Assembly: GCA_026874595.1 (NCBI GenBank)
Contig: CM049306.1
Coordinates: 74,337,642 to 74,401,641 of the forward strand
DNA length: 64,000 nt
DNA from: Sipunculus nudus
Lineage: Eukaryota; Annelida; Sipuncula; Golfingiida; Sipunculidae
Reading direction: 5' to 3'
The notes beneath the pieces are model-generated. The model searched no databases. It saw only the letters and a program-made list of their open reading frames with translations, and had not been told where the DNA came from. Position 1 is the first letter of the stretch; every line of letters starts with the position of its first letter. The position numbers and the translations under genes are program-made. This document shows, piece by piece, positions 1 through 25,180 of the stretch.

Positions 1-3000
1 CATATGAACAGGGATCAACACATACCCTTCTGGCAGAGACATCCAATCAAGCCAAGTATGGCAGGTTTCAGACTTGGTCAGACCTGTGATACCAAGCTTA
101 TTGGCTCTATGCCAGCCCCCCTGGTGGCAACACACAGCAAACATCACTATAGAAAACAGTGGTTAAGTGGAATAAGTTCTGAAACAAATGCAGCATCAGC
201 ATTGTATAATAAGCATATTTTTAGTGCTTTGTAATATTATATAGTGTGCAATTTAATTGTGCTTGAGAGTCAGTGAATATGCAGAACTCAAGGATCAAGC
301 AGTCATGATCTGTGTGACAGAAAAATTTTGCAGTGAAAATGCCAAAAAATGGTAGAACTTAGCCAAATTCTCTGGGTAGAAGAAGCAGCATGAGAACAAA
401 AATGAAATTATTTAAAAATTATATATGCAATCAGATTCTGTACAAAGAAACACCTATAGACAATACACAGCTTGTGTGGCACAACCAGCTTTACAATCCC
501 TGTGGTCATTACCCTGTTATCAGTACCCTTATCGTATTTACCTTTGCCGTTTTCACCTATTTCTACCTGGATTAGTTATGAAAGCATAAGCTGTGTGTTC
601 AATGGAATATTATTAAGAGTGGCCAATGGACTGTTAGAAATTAAATTTTAAAGCAGCATTTATTTATTTAAAGACTTGTCTCCATCCCATTGTCATGACA
701 AATTTGTTTAGGCACGGCCAAACTGTAACTGCAGTTGAAAATGTCTGATAAAGAAGGACAATAGGTGAAAATTTATTGTTGCTATTATAGTTTTATTATG
801 AAAGGCTACCTAGTGATATTGAAACTGCAGCCTGTTAGTTGAGAACATTTGTTCACTTCATGTTATATCATCTTGTACCAACAAGTCCGTCACTATGCTT
901 TAACAGACCATGCTTCCGCAACCCTTTCTGGTGTCTGTTTCATGAACAAGCCTGCACATGTTGGGACTGAAATCACAACTGCCAATCAAATCCAACAAAT
1001 GAATGTAAACAATACATTGTTCACACGCGGTCTGAACAAGAACACAGGCCCCAGAAATAGGACAGGCTTATTTGTTGTCCACCGCTTCCTCAGAATGGGG
1101 TACATTGATTCGGGTTAGACTGTCTGGCCGTCTGTCTGTCTGTCAATTTTTTGGTTCCATGCGATAACTTTCCTAAATATTATCCGATTTCATTCAAATT
1201 TGTGTCACTGATTGCTCTCATGCATAACTTGGTTGAGATTGGTTTTGAAGTATCTGTCAAAAACAAAACAAACAATTCCCCTTTGGTTCCCAATTAACAG
1301 CCAAAAATTATGAAGTGGAAACATCTTCAGGGGGCCATGAAAACTAAAACAGCCACTCTGACATAGAGCCACTCTGACATGTGGAGACATCTTCAGGGGA
1401 CAATAAAAACTAAAACATATAGGTAGGTCAAGCAGGGGACAACAAGAGGCGGAAGTGGAGGACATAAATTCCACTAATTTGCTTGTTTGTTAGATTCTCG
1501 ATGCCTTCCCAGCAATGCTTAACATTTGTTCAAAACATTGCACCAGAGGTCTGTGAAAAACAAATCTATGCAAGTCATTTGATTGGTTCAGTTGCCTTAT
1601 TTTACTCTTGAAATAAACACCAGAGAAGGTCACAGAATCAAGGTCTGTGAAAGCATAGCAACAGACTTGGTAGTATGAAGATATGTTATATTAACCCAGT
1701 AGCTTTATAATTCAGGACATTTGTAAACTTCATCTGTGACTTTACAGAGAACATACTTTCCAAAATTCATCTGATCTTAACAGAATAGCTTTAGGGACAA
1801 AGAAATTTCTTCTGATCTTATCACTTTAATAGTATGGAAGTACAGGGGAATTTTTTAAAATTTTATCTTATCATGACTGGCTTTTGAGATGTGGAAATTT
1901 CCATTCACTATAGCTTCAGACATGAAAATCTCCAATCATTTTGACTTTAGATTTAATAAAATTCTTAATTTAATCTGATCTTATCACACAGATTTGAAGA
2001 ATATGAACTGTGTGATATGGATGCTGCAGTTTAAGGTCTAAGGAGATTTGCACACTTTGTAAATGTCTTGTACAGTATTGAGACTTGCAAAAGATGTGAT
2101 ATGTATTGTGATAGGGACATGTCATTGTTTAAGTGTTGAAGTCTCTTCATACAGATTTCACATTCAGAAAAAAAATATCTAAAAATCTGTCAAGTTAATT
2201 TTATGTCATACACAACTAGAATACTGAAAACAAAACACAAATATGTATACTGTCCATTAGGGTATTAGGTTACTAAGGTTACAGTGAATTTGTGATTGGC
2301 ACAAAATCCAATACAAACTATGGGGCTTGCCAATACACATTTGTTTTGAACATTTATGAATAATACATTTTATTCAGAATAAATTAAGGACTAACAATTT
2401 ATATTTTATCACGCTAATTAATTTATTTAATAAAATGTGCAATGAACTTGAAAAAAATGCCAGACCATGTTTAATATAACGAGTTTATTTTGATGTCTAG
2501 TTTATATTGCATAATTGGTATAATCTAATGACTCCTCATGTATTAGTGCATTTTACAGCTGGACCATAAAGCCATATATTTGTGTGAAATAAAATCAATC
2601 ATTTACCCAGGGACAGATAGTCATGGTCTGCAGGTTAAACATGCTCAATATTGCATGTTTTAATGCCTGGGGCCTCGCATGATAAAATTGTCTACATGTT
2701 ATATACTGGTGACATAAAGCAGTCTTGGGCTAAGAAATTGCATTGTTGATTTTCCTTTGGCTAAGAATGCTTGACCCAAGTGCACTAATAACAGACTGAT
2801 ACAGACATGTGCAAAGCTGATATAACCCATATTAACTGGTTTTAATGCCTGCCTAGCACCTTGCATAATATCACATGGGTCAAGGTAACTGTAAAAGGTT
2901 GATTACATACCTGATTGGTTAACAAATTAGCATAAATGATTAATAATCATTGTCTGTGTATCACATATTAAGTGTCACAAAGTTTACCCATCATCAGTGT

Positions 3001-3673
3001 AGTATTCATTTAACATTTAATTCGTATTTAAAGATATGAATAATTGTCAAAATGAACATTAACTTTTTATGACTACACTGCTTGACTTTCTGTCAATTCG
3101 AGTCATTACAAGCTTTTAGCTAGTCAAAATGTATCATGCTGAAAGACAGGCATCATTGTATTGGAATTAGTAGATTGTCTTGTGCATCCATTAATTCTTG
3201 TTATATTCATGCAGCCTGCATAATGAAGTACTATCGCTGAAACGGGAATAAATTTTAGACTTGAGTACCCGATAGGTATTACTCAACTCGGACTCGATAC
3301 TCGTTACCATGGCAAGGCTGTAAAGATAAAACTGACATCTGTTTACCAATGCAAAATATGCATAAATTTGACTTCGTAACCGCTTCACTTTATCTGAAGG
3401 AAAGAAAAGATATATGTCATAACAAGACCTCTGTTAATTTGACTAGCATATGTTTAGAGACCTACGCCAGACTACAACAACAAATAAAAAGGCCTCAGAC
3501 TGCCCGTACATTTGCAGTAATATTCAGATATACATGTACATACACAAGCACTAAAGTCCAAATTTTGGACTCCAGTACTCCTTTCAGCCCTATGTAATAC
3601 TAGTAGGTTATTTATGTCACTATGACATTACTAATTAACATTGTCAGGAGGCAGTTTCAAGTTATTTTGTTTA
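1..3673. other. intergenic, no recognisable gene
   Basis: AT-rich sequence with only short open frames that lack family resemblance or paired splice signals. A CTGT/GTCT-rich stretch near 1,120-1,150 resembles the simple repeats common in molluscan dispersed elements. A short stretch near 3,258-3,310 carries repeated ACTCG words like those inside hAT MITEs. Nothing else is supported. Confidence 0.6.
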
Positions 3674-4053
3674 CTGTGATTGGCTTCATATTCACATAAT
3701 TGAAATTTCACGATTTTTCCTTTTTCATTGTTTTGAGAGGGTTCCATTTTCATGATCCATTTTCAGGATATATTCATATATTAAATAATAAATTCACAAA
3801 ATGTCAATAATTGGAGGGGACCCTAGGGAACTTCGAAAAATGAAATTTTTTTGTAAATAGATCTGATATAATTTATAACATCAATATTTGATTTTGAGTT
3901 AACTTACAAGATCTATTATTTATAATAGTAAGTATTTTAATTTCAAATTTAAAATAGCCTCTGACAAGGACTTCTCATATTCACGAATGTTTTATTTGCT
4001 CCTTTCACAAATATGGCGAATTTGAAACCCTCGTGAACTAAAGGCAACCACAG
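3674..4053. mobile_element. TA-flanked MITE, family M1 copy 1
   Basis: The block starts CTGTGATTGGCTTCATATTC after TA and ends with GGCAACCACAG, so the two ends are inverted repeats. Internal text has paired 'gagggttccattttc' and 'gaaaccctcgtgaac' words that can fold back. Related copies lie at 25,181 and 49,534. No coding capacity. The right flank has decayed from TA to GA. A TA target and short inverted repeats fit a Tc1/mariner or pogo-type non-autonomous element; the superfamily is inference. Confidence 0.65.
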
Positions 4054-7000
4054 GATCATCCCTATGATGACACCCATGTTTTTATACATATATATGTGTA
4101 TATCATGTGAGTCTGTGTAAGATGTTTGTTATTAAAATAGTAACTGTAAGTTGGTGATATTAAATGCAGAACCAATGTGATATTACAAAAGTCACAGAAG
4201 CTTGGCTTCAGAATACCTCAAGTGTTGAACTAGTGATATATGGTTATGTTTGTCTCAGCTATTTTATTCTATCATTATGGTCACAATTTTATGTGTATAT
4301 GTTAGATATTATATTACTTTATGGTGGTCATGACATGTCAATGACTGTCTCATATTATTGTAATTAAATCTGGGGGTCATAGTTATCATTTTATATCTTT
4401 AGCAGCTTATAGGGTATTTTTGAGTCACTTTTGCACAAATAGTTTCTTGAAATGACCAAATTATTGTACATATAAGTACTTATCTTGCTTATATATGATC
4501 TCAATATATTATCCTGGCTTTTACAAAATGTTGTAAATGCTAATAAATCTTGTGCATCCGTCCTTAAAAATGCCAGTACTCCTGTCCTCCAAAATGTTAA
4601 GCTTAGGCAAAATCTAGACTTGTTTTGAGCTGAACCATGGCAGATTCAAGAGACTGATGTTGTTTATTCTGTTTGTCTTTTCCTCAGTGAACAGAGTGCC
4701 CATTTCTATAGTATCAAAGTAAGCTGATAGGTGGCAGCATGTGCACAGGCCTTTGAAATCATCATTAGATACAGGGAAACCCTGACCTTCTTTATGTTGA
4801 TTGGCATTGCTGTAGCTAGATCTGTAAAACACACCATGAAGAAACCACTGTTAACTCTGAACATTTAGCATTCTCTTGTAAAGGTGTCACACACAAACAT
4901 AAAATATGTCTCTATGGTAACAAGTCATTTCTTGTATCCCATACAAGTTGCCTTTTGTCCAGTAACCCATGCAAGTCGAGGTCAGAAATTCAACAAATAT
5001 GCAGAGTGATTTCCAAGATCCTGAGTTAAAACAAACTTTCTCACACATGGTAGGTGTTGTTAAAAAGTTAATGATTGGTCTGGGTTATATCAAGTGACAA
5101 CATACTGGTAGGCCATCAGGCGTTGTTGGAAATAAAATTAAAAAAGGGTCAAAATGGCATTACATTCTTTATACCTTAGTTTAATTTCAAAGGCCTGTGC
5201 TATCTGTTGGATGAGGATTCCTCTGTTCCTAACTACTTTAAATAGTTAGTTATAAAAGACCATTGCAGAAAAAGTTACATATAGATTTTTTCAAGGGACC
5301 AAAACCTGTGCCTGAAAGAAATGAACTATTTTTGGACATTAAAAGAGGACTGTTACTGTGATACATGCTATGGTCAAAATATATAGTTTTAATTTATGGG
5401 TCTTTTTTTTATTTGCAGAGGTACAGGAGGTTAATGTTTTGCTTATACAATTTACATTTGTTATAAATGTATGCAGAAATATTATCAGGGTCAGTGCATC
5501 AACAGTCATTAAGGGTAGAATTGAATAGTTAGCCAGTATTGTTTGTCCACTGGATTTGCCATGGATTTATGTCCCATCTAAGGCATTATATTTAGGTTGA
5601 AAGAAATTTGAATTGCTGTTAATTTGAGATAATTGGCATAAAACAAAATGACATATTATACCATAATTCTTTTAAGAGTGGACACAGAGGAGTTGACAAG
5701 TATCATAAACCAGGAAATTCGTTTTTGTTATTTTCATATTCAAAAATTTTATATTTTTTTAAACGACTTGCAAAGGGTTCACAAAATATGCAAATTGTAC
5801 AATGGTTATAATGTAAACAGTTTGTAAATTAGAGTTGAGCAATGTATTTTCTGATTTTTAAAGTATCTGGAATATCTATTTTTATGGTTGTTAATTAGAA
5901 ATTGCTTCTAATCTCAAACATCAAAACTTACAGGTGAACATATTTGGTTTAAACAGCAAGCCAACCAAAATTTTTTTTACACTGGATGTGTGGGCAAACA
6001 AAATCTGCTGGAAGAAAATAGGTTATATAACAATTTACCTTTAGCTTTCAAGCTTTACTGGTTATAGTGTAAATTAGAAGATGCATAGAGCCATTGCTTT
6101 TTTACATTATTATTATCTGATGGCAATCCAGGGTGATATTATTATATGGAAATCCATTTGTTATATTTTGTTTATAGTTTACATTCTTATTGTTAAAATT
6201 ACTATATGACAGTGATCACACTTGCAAACATTCTCCCTAGTCAGTGTTTAATTAGTGTATTTACATGTACACATTATATCATATAAACAATCATACATAA
6301 CAGATTCAAAACTTATGACAACATGTTGTTGTGCTTTCATTCCATCACTTAAGAAAATTAAATAAAGATATGTTCACAATTGTTTTGTCGTTTCCTAAGT
6401 CAGGTCTTACCAAAAGAGCATGTGTGTGAATTTTCTCTATGAAAAAGTCTCAAAGTAAGATATTCCAAGAGGCTGTTTAATGTTGACTGTCACATTGTCA
6501 GGACTGATTCCTGTATTCCTTAAACAAAGTGCAAGCATTATAAATTAGTGCAATTTCTATAAAAGAAAAGTGCTATAGCTTGTTTGTATTCTGCATACCA
6601 TAAAAATCAGAACTCCCAAATTAAAATACTGTATAATTTATTATCAACAAAGCACTTAACATAATTTCACCCATAAAAAGGAAATGATTAGCAGCACTGA
6701 GCTGCCTGAATATCATGGAATACTGTATCAATAAAAAATATCAAAATAATATATTATCATAGTTATTATAACCACTGCAGTGGTTTATATTGTTCTAATG
6801 CATGTATACATGTATATCCTTAGAATATCCAGAATTCTTCAGTTAAAAGGATGATCGTTAAATTAAGCTCTACCACAGAAGAACTGAAAAACTTTGGTCA
6901 GAAACATGTAGCATCCTATACATTAACCACAGATATAAAGATAATCCTTCCCTTGGGGTAATCTGTAAAATTGTACCTGAATTTGTTTCAGTGTTTAATT

Positions 7001-7257
7001 ATATCTTTAGGATACGCTGGTTTAAATACATTAGATATTCTTTGAATTTCAGCTAGGTTAAAGTAAATTGTTAAAATACTATTGCCATAATGTGAGAAGC
7101 AATAATAATTTCTGAATTGTGTACCAGTGAAATCTACCAATAAAAATTGATTTTTTGTTATTATTGTAGATTATCAGGATCTCACAGACTACACTGCAGG
7201 ACTACCCATAGTGCCCTCTGGTGGAAGTCTTATTGATTAAACTGTCAGAGCACATGC
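4054..7257. other. intergenic, no firm gene
   Basis: No protein family recognised. One minus-strand frame (stop at 4,614, possible acceptor TTTTACAG ending at 4,822) looks like a small terminal exon but has no partner exon or recognisable homology, so it is not called. The rest is AT-rich unique-looking sequence. Confidence 0.5.
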
Positions 7258-7263
7258 TTTATT
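7258..7263 (-). terminator. CFAP100: candidate poly(A) signal of CFAP100
   Basis: Reads AATAAA on the minus strand, about 165 bases past the CFAP100 stop codon, and is the first canonical hexamer seen downstream. Cleavage position cannot be set from sequence alone. Confidence 0.45.
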
Positions 7264-7427
7264 ACATTATTTGTACCTCTGTTTGGTAAAAATATTGGTG
7301 AAAGTTTGCCGAGATCAAGAATATTTTTCAAATGACACCAAGATGATATTTTACAAAGACATTTGGCAATTTAAGAAAGATGAGTTTATATAGTGTGATG
7401 TGTATGTTATGAATGTATCTTGTGTTT

Positions 7428-19290
<11,863 letters not shown>

Positions 19291-19476
19291 TGTCAACTAG
19301 TCAATTTATCACCTGTTAACAAAATTTCAAAATAAAAATAAAAATCATGCTTTATGAATTGTACAATCAATATGCAAGATCACTTATTGTAGAAAGAGAT
19401 TTCAGCTATATTTATTTTTCTATGTGTGTATTCACACTACATGTTTGGAGACATATTTGAGATCATTCACTTCATA

Positions 19477-19755
19477 AAAAGGGGGTGTGGTGTAATGGTT
19501 AAGATGCTGGGCTCATGGCAGAGAGGTCATGAGTTTGGACCCCAGTCAGACCCCCACCATGCCAAGACCCTTGTGCAAGGTCCATACCCAAAGTTTGCCT
19601 CTGTTCACCCAATAGTAGAAATGAGTACCAGTAAATACTGGAAAGGTAACCTGCAATGGACTAGCATCCCAGTTCAGGAGTTGTTTCATGATACAGAAAC
19701 CAGGATAAGCTCCGTCCTGATGAGCCAATAGGCTCGGGTGGAAATTACCTTTATT
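19477..19755 (+). mobile_element. tRNA-derived SINE (family A)
   Basis: Starts with a pol III-type head: A-box-like GTGGTGTAATGGTTAAGATG and B-box-like GAGTTTGGACCCC about 40 bases later. Body words 'gttcacccaatag', 'atgagtacc' and 'gatgagcc-ggctcgg' are of the kind seen in metazoan tRNA SINEs. Direct repeat ACTTCATA flanks it at 19,469-19,476 and 19,756-19,763, the expected target duplication. Intronic in the CFAP100 5' intron, opposite strand to the gene. Confidence 0.8.
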
Positions 19756-20993
19756 ACTTCATACACAGCCCCAATAAATATCATTATAATCAGGCTCAGG
19801 AGAGTTACCAGTATCAATGATAATCCGATAACTGACAGCTATGATGACTGTACACTTAACTTCCCTGTTACTGTGATATCATGATAATTTCCTTTTGGTT
19901 CACAAGTATACCCTTTATGATTACTTGAAGAAACCAGCCAGGTAATGACATTACTCGGGTCTGTCTATGTATAGAAAGAAATTTATTTTCAAGAATAACA
20001 TTATGATTAATCCTATGAACATGAGTCCCTGTGTGAGTGAAATGTTCAGCTAAATAACCAAGGGTAAAAGTGTATTTTAGAAGCTTTTTTTATGAATTTT
20101 TTTTATACAATCATTTACACATTTTGTTAACACGACAATTACTTTATATTATAAAGGAGGTGTATATGTTTATATAAATAAGGGTTACCATAAGGGTCTC
20201 AACAGAATACACTGCTTCATTAGAATACACACACTGTCTTTTGCTCAGAATGTTTACTCACTGATGCACACATATTACTTCCACTAAAGTCCCTAACAGA
20301 ATATGCACCAAAATTTAGTTTAAAACAGCCACCAACTGCAACCTTATACAATAGAATTTGTCCAAAAATCTCAGATTAACATTTATTCACAAACAAATAC
20401 TCGTAAGGTTATATTAGTTTGACAAAACATTCAGCTCACTGATGAATGATACAATGACCAGGAATGTACTCAGCTGGGCAGCAGCCGGGGGTTTTGCCTT
20501 GCAGTTTTTCCTGCCACCCAGCTCATGACTGGAAAGCGTTAATGCCTGTCCGGCAGTAATTTTTTAAGCTGTGATAAAAATACATGCATGTACATATACC
20601 TCTTGGTGTTTTACCTGTATTACTATTCATGACCCCAATAGGATATATATCTGAAGTGAATGTGCGTCAAGCTGTAGGACATCCAGTGGGACTAAAAATT
20701 AATGGTCCTTATTTTTGTTTATATATATTCTTCCTATATGAGACAGAATAAATAAAAATGACTAAAAATAAGTAAATACCTATAGGATATTAGTAAAGTG
20801 TATTCAGAACTTATTTCCCTTATATTTTCAGCAGTATTTTTTCTGTAGTTTATTAAAGTTTATGTGGTTCTGTAGCAGTATATATCTTGTTTAACTCAGG
20901 AACATCAGAGGACATGCTAAAATTAAGATTCCAATAATGTATATACACCACATATAAACAAGAGCACTGCAAACGTGCATAATGCACCCATTG

Positions 20994-21166
20994 CAGGCTT
21001 GTTATTTTTCCCGGGAAAAACTAGTTTTTCCCGGACAGTGGACAATTGGGAATAACTGGGGAAAACTGGTTAGTACAAGGAATTACTGGGGAAAATGTCT
21101 GATCAAATTTTTGGAGAGAGTATAATGATGTATAGTTAATTAATTCTGTTTAATGTTGAAATTATA

Positions 21167-21198
<32 letters not shown>

Positions 21199-21923
21199 CA
21201 CCAGAGTTGGGTCCAAAAGTACTCGTACTCATAGTAGTCGTACTCATGAGTACTCTTTTGAGTACTCAGTACTCATACTTGAGTACTTTTTAAAAATCAC
21301 AAAAGTACTCGTACTTGTACTCAAGTACTTTGAAAGTATTAAGTACTCATGAGTACTTCATGAGTACTTTTGGGTATTTCATATTTTTCTAAATAAACTT
21401 TAATCTCAATTTATTATATTAGTTATAGTTCATTTTAGAATATTATAGTAAGATATATGCAAACCGCTTACTTTAATAAGTTAATGCGTTGATGTATTTC
21501 AATTGTATATGGCCTGTTTATATGCCCTAGAGTTTACATTTCGCCTCAGTATTTTGATTAAGTATAACACAACATTGTATATATTTTTATTTTGTACTGG
21601 GTTTTCATTAATAAAAATAATTTTAACTTTCTGAGAATATATTTAATTCAATAACATCATTAAACAAGTTTGGTTACAAAAAGTACTCATTTAAGTACTC
21701 ATGAGTACATTTTGAGTACTTGGTACTCGTACTCGAGTACTTTTGAAAAAAGTGCAAAAGTACTCATCCTTGTACTCGAGTACTTTTAAAGTACTCAGTA
21801 CTTGTACTCGAGTACTTTAAAAGTACCTGGACCCAACTCTGATATACACATACATATATACATATATGCATATATTTTCATATCTTGGTTTTGTGATTTG
21901 AGTATGTTTGTTTAAATATATAA

Positions 21924-21964
<41 letters not shown>

Positions 21965-22120
21965 ATGATATTTCCTTTTAATTCAGTCAGATATCTGCTG
22001 GTCTCTCCTTTTATAAGATTATATGAGGTTTTTCCCATTTTTAGAGGTTTTTCCAAAGGCGGTAAATATCTGTATTTACCAGCTGGTAAATACCGCACTG
22101 GGAAAAACTTAACAACCCTG
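20994..22120. mobile_element. hAT non-autonomous element, interrupted by a second hAT element
   Basis: Ends are CAGGCTTGTTATTTTTCCCG and the inverted match CTGGGAAAAACTTAACAACC-CTG. An exact 8-bp target duplication ACCCATTG lies outside both ends (20,986-20,993 and 22,121-22,128), diagnostic of hAT. Without the inner element (21,202-21,841) it is about 480 bp. It contains (TG)n(TA)n microsatellites at 21,165-21,199 and 21,920-21,964. No transposase. Confidence 0.93.
21202..21841. mobile_element. hAT MITE nested inside the element at 20,994
   Basis: Ends CAGAGTTGGGTCC and GGACCCAACTCTG are perfect 13-bp inverted repeats. Exact 8-bp duplication ATATACAC at 21,194-21,201 and 21,842-21,849. The interior near both ends is packed with AGTACTC/GAGTACT words, a known style of hAT MITE. 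It inserted into the dinucleotide repeat of the outer element and is therefore younger. Confidence 0.95.
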
Positions 22121-22128
22121 ACCCATTG

Positions 22129-23163
22129 TTTATCTGGTGACCTCTGAATTCATTGAATATGTGTGAATTTTTATGAGAATGTAATTCAGGTGAGAAACTC
22201 TATTGGGAAATAGGTACAAGACCCCAGCCCTGTGCGCTCCTTAAGCATAGTTTGCAGAGCCAAGAGACAAGATGCCACCAAGCCAAGCAGAAAGCCGCAA
22301 GAGAATGACATCGTTTTAACCCGCACCGGTGACTTTACAGGAAAGCTTCAGCACCCACAGCCCAAAAGGCAGAAGCAACCTACATTCCCTCTACCATTTT
22401 CAGCAGCGGAGACCCAGACATGCCAATCGAGAGCTATACCGGATCTGTGAGACAACAGAGTTTTGAGACGGATAGCCAATTTATACTTGCAGTTTTGGCT
22501 ATTTAGACCATGTTAGCAAGTTTTTCTTCATCAGCAAATCAAACCTACAATCTCTAGATCATCAAATTTGGGTAAACAATGGTACGGGGTAATGTTTACA
22601 CTTGAACATCAATAAATTATAAATAACGTGTTGGCCAACAATTGAATTATGTGGCAAATATCGAAATAAGACATAGCACGTACACAATCTGACTGAAGTA
22701 CACAGTTATATATCTGATAATTTAGTTTTATAACTTTTATTTTATATATATACATCTACTCTGTAATACGGATTATTTATGTATACAAAGTGGGTACATA
22801 AATGTCCGAACATAAAAAAGGGTCCTTAAAAAGAATTAGCAGCACGAATGTAGAATAACAAATGCACCTATCAGGCACAACATGACACTTGTATGAACAG
22901 AAAACGTTTTTAATACCATCTTCTTCTGTCTTAATTTTGTCACTTATTTTCAATTGCCTCTTACTTCTTCATTACATTAATTCTAATCACCATTACGTCC
23001 GTCCGTATACGCACATAGCTAGTCAAGAGAGTGCGTGAGTGATTCTACATTCGCTCCGAATTAGCAATGCTTAATCAAGTGCATGGCCACAGCCTGGGCC
23101 AGCCCTTGCAGTTCACAAAGCGCCGCAGCCGAAGATAAACTATGAAACAGTCCGGTACCTTAC
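22129..23163. other. unassigned; slightly GC-richer stretch 22,200-22,450
   Basis: Part of the presumed CFAP100 5' intron. 22,200-22,450 is less AT-rich with short open frames on the plus strand, but no splice-supported or homologous product is recognised. 22,450-22,980 is AT-rich with nothing recognisable. Confidence 0.4.
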
Positions 23164-23349
23164 CAGAAAGTCGTAAAAATTCCAAGTGTTGTCAACCAGT
23201 CACTGGACTCCAAAACCTCAATGCATGCAGTGTTGTTCCAAAGTTAAGTGACAGACATGCAGTGGTAATCAGTTTTATCAAGTGCACAGGATGGACTGCG
23301 GTCGGCCACCATAACACAACATAGCAGGACCGGGCGTTACTATGCAAAC
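23164..23349 (-). promoter_or_regulatory. CFAP100: candidate CFAP100 5' non-coding exon and promoter
   Basis: The first coding exon has an acceptor upstream of its ATG, so a 5' exon must lie further up. On the minus strand a donor TTCTG|GTAAGG falls at 23,163/23,164, in a less AT-rich block. GTTACTATGCAAAC (23,336-23,349) differs by one position from the RFX X-box consensus (two half sites, 2-base spacer), and RFX factors commonly drive ciliary genes. The TSS is not visible; this is inference from position and motif. Confidence 0.35.
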
Positions 23350-24163
23350 AGCAGTACCGCACTAACGAAACAATCAAAGTTATTTCCTAAATAATTTGTC
23401 ATATGGATTCACATGAATAATTATCTGTATTTAAATGTATAAGAGCAATAAGTAAATGTTAGTAATGAACAATAAAAAGCATAATTTACGTTTATATAAA
23501 GTATTTGTAGATTGGCTCTTGCTCTTTAAGAATATTTTAAAACATTAGACTGGTCTCTTACTCAAACAGATATAACTCGGAGATACTTTCTCATTATGTT
23601 GTGAATTGGTCCAGAAAAAATGTGATCCTTTAAAGCTGACTTTGAACATATCACCATTCTCATTTTAGTAATACAGCATATGATAAATTTTGATAGTCTG
23701 ATAAATAATACACAAATATATATATACTGTGGTTACGGTGAACAGCTAATAATTTTAGTTGTTATTTATAGCATCAATTATACATTGCTTATAACATATA
23801 ACATGTAACAAAACACTCAATAAATAAAAAATAAAAAAAAATAAAAAATAAAAAATAAAAAATAAAAAATAAAAAATAAAAAGTAAAAAATAAAAAATAA
23901 AAAATAAAATAAAATAAAAAATAAAAAAATAAAAAATAAAAAAATAAAAAATAAAAAAATAAAAAATAGAAAAATAGAAAAATAGAAAATATAAAATCTG
24001 ATTCTTCAATCGAAAAACAAACAAAATTCGTCTTTCGCTTGTGATAGAAAAGATAAAATACAAATGTTTCATTAATGTTATGATTTCAGATATCTTTGAT
24101 GCTTAAAAGAAAGTTCATGCAAGGGCCAGTCACAAAGTTCTGTTTACTGATGTTCAGCAAAAT

Positions 24164-24201
<38 letters not shown>

Positions 24202-25180
24202 AATAATAATAATAATAATAATAACGTTTTATTACAGACTCATAGTCCATATACAAACAATAAAGAAATAAGAATAGAAAGAAAGGAACAGTAGAAAGCA
24301 AATAACACAACATTTAGGCTAACTGCATTTTTATTTATAATCTAATAACAAACATCTTCTAGTTATGAACATTAAACAAGTCTGACTTTAAATATAGATC
24401 AGATTCATACAAAGTTCTGACATACAGGTTGTCAGATTCAGTTATTCTCATTTTCAGTGAATAGATCTGTTTGCGCATTAGTTCGTCAAAAGTGCATGGT
24501 AATGTTACGACTCATTAATTCTTTGCTGATACTGCAGTGCTTTGGAAAGCCAAGAAATATCCTAAAAGCCTAACTGTACGCCACTTTCACCTTTTCTATG
24601 CTCGAATTTCCAGATTTATTAGTTTTTGCAGACCTTTGACCGACGGAGCAAAACCACTATGTCTCTCATCAGCTAGCGTACATAAGATGATTGATGATTT
24701 TTTTTTGTCAATAATTTTTTTTTTGTACAACCAACTATGTGTGTGTTTAATTTAGAGCTCAAATCGTTCATGTAAATATTGATTATGAGTTGCGACGTTC
24801 CTGTTAATCCAGTTTCTATTTATAATGAATTTTTATTTGATTCCTTATCTTGAATGTTAAATATTAACCATGCAGATACCACATAACAATCAGTGTTCCA
24901 GTTACTTCCTTAATTTATACTATAAATAACAGAGCAGGAATGATATTGCATGGGAACAATCTATACTTTTCAACTTTGTACACATGAATTTAGCAAATAA
25001 ATTAGCTCCATCACAATTACTCTGTGTGACTTTAAATACATCTTCGAGTAGATGAGCGTGTGTGGGAGGGAGTTGTTTCTTCAATCACTTTTTTTTTTAT
25101 TATTTTTGTATATTTGATCAATTCTTCAAGCTATCTGTCAAATAGGATATACGCATGTAATATATAATCAAATATATATA
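23350..25180. other. intergenic with A-rich and trinucleotide repeats
   Basis: 23,821-23,998 is a tandem array of TAAAAA-type units (a few interrupted by G). 24,163-24,226 is (ATG)n followed by (ATA)n. No gene recognised; open frames over these repeats are artefacts. Confidence 0.7.

Noticed and set aside
22232-22450. Possible plus-strand coding exon in a GC-richer block
   Set aside because: No recognisable family, no convincing partner exon, and the reading frames are short.
23755-24072. 105-codon Phe/Tyr-rich frame
   Set aside because: Translation of the TAAAAA-type tandem array; no membrane protein is implied.
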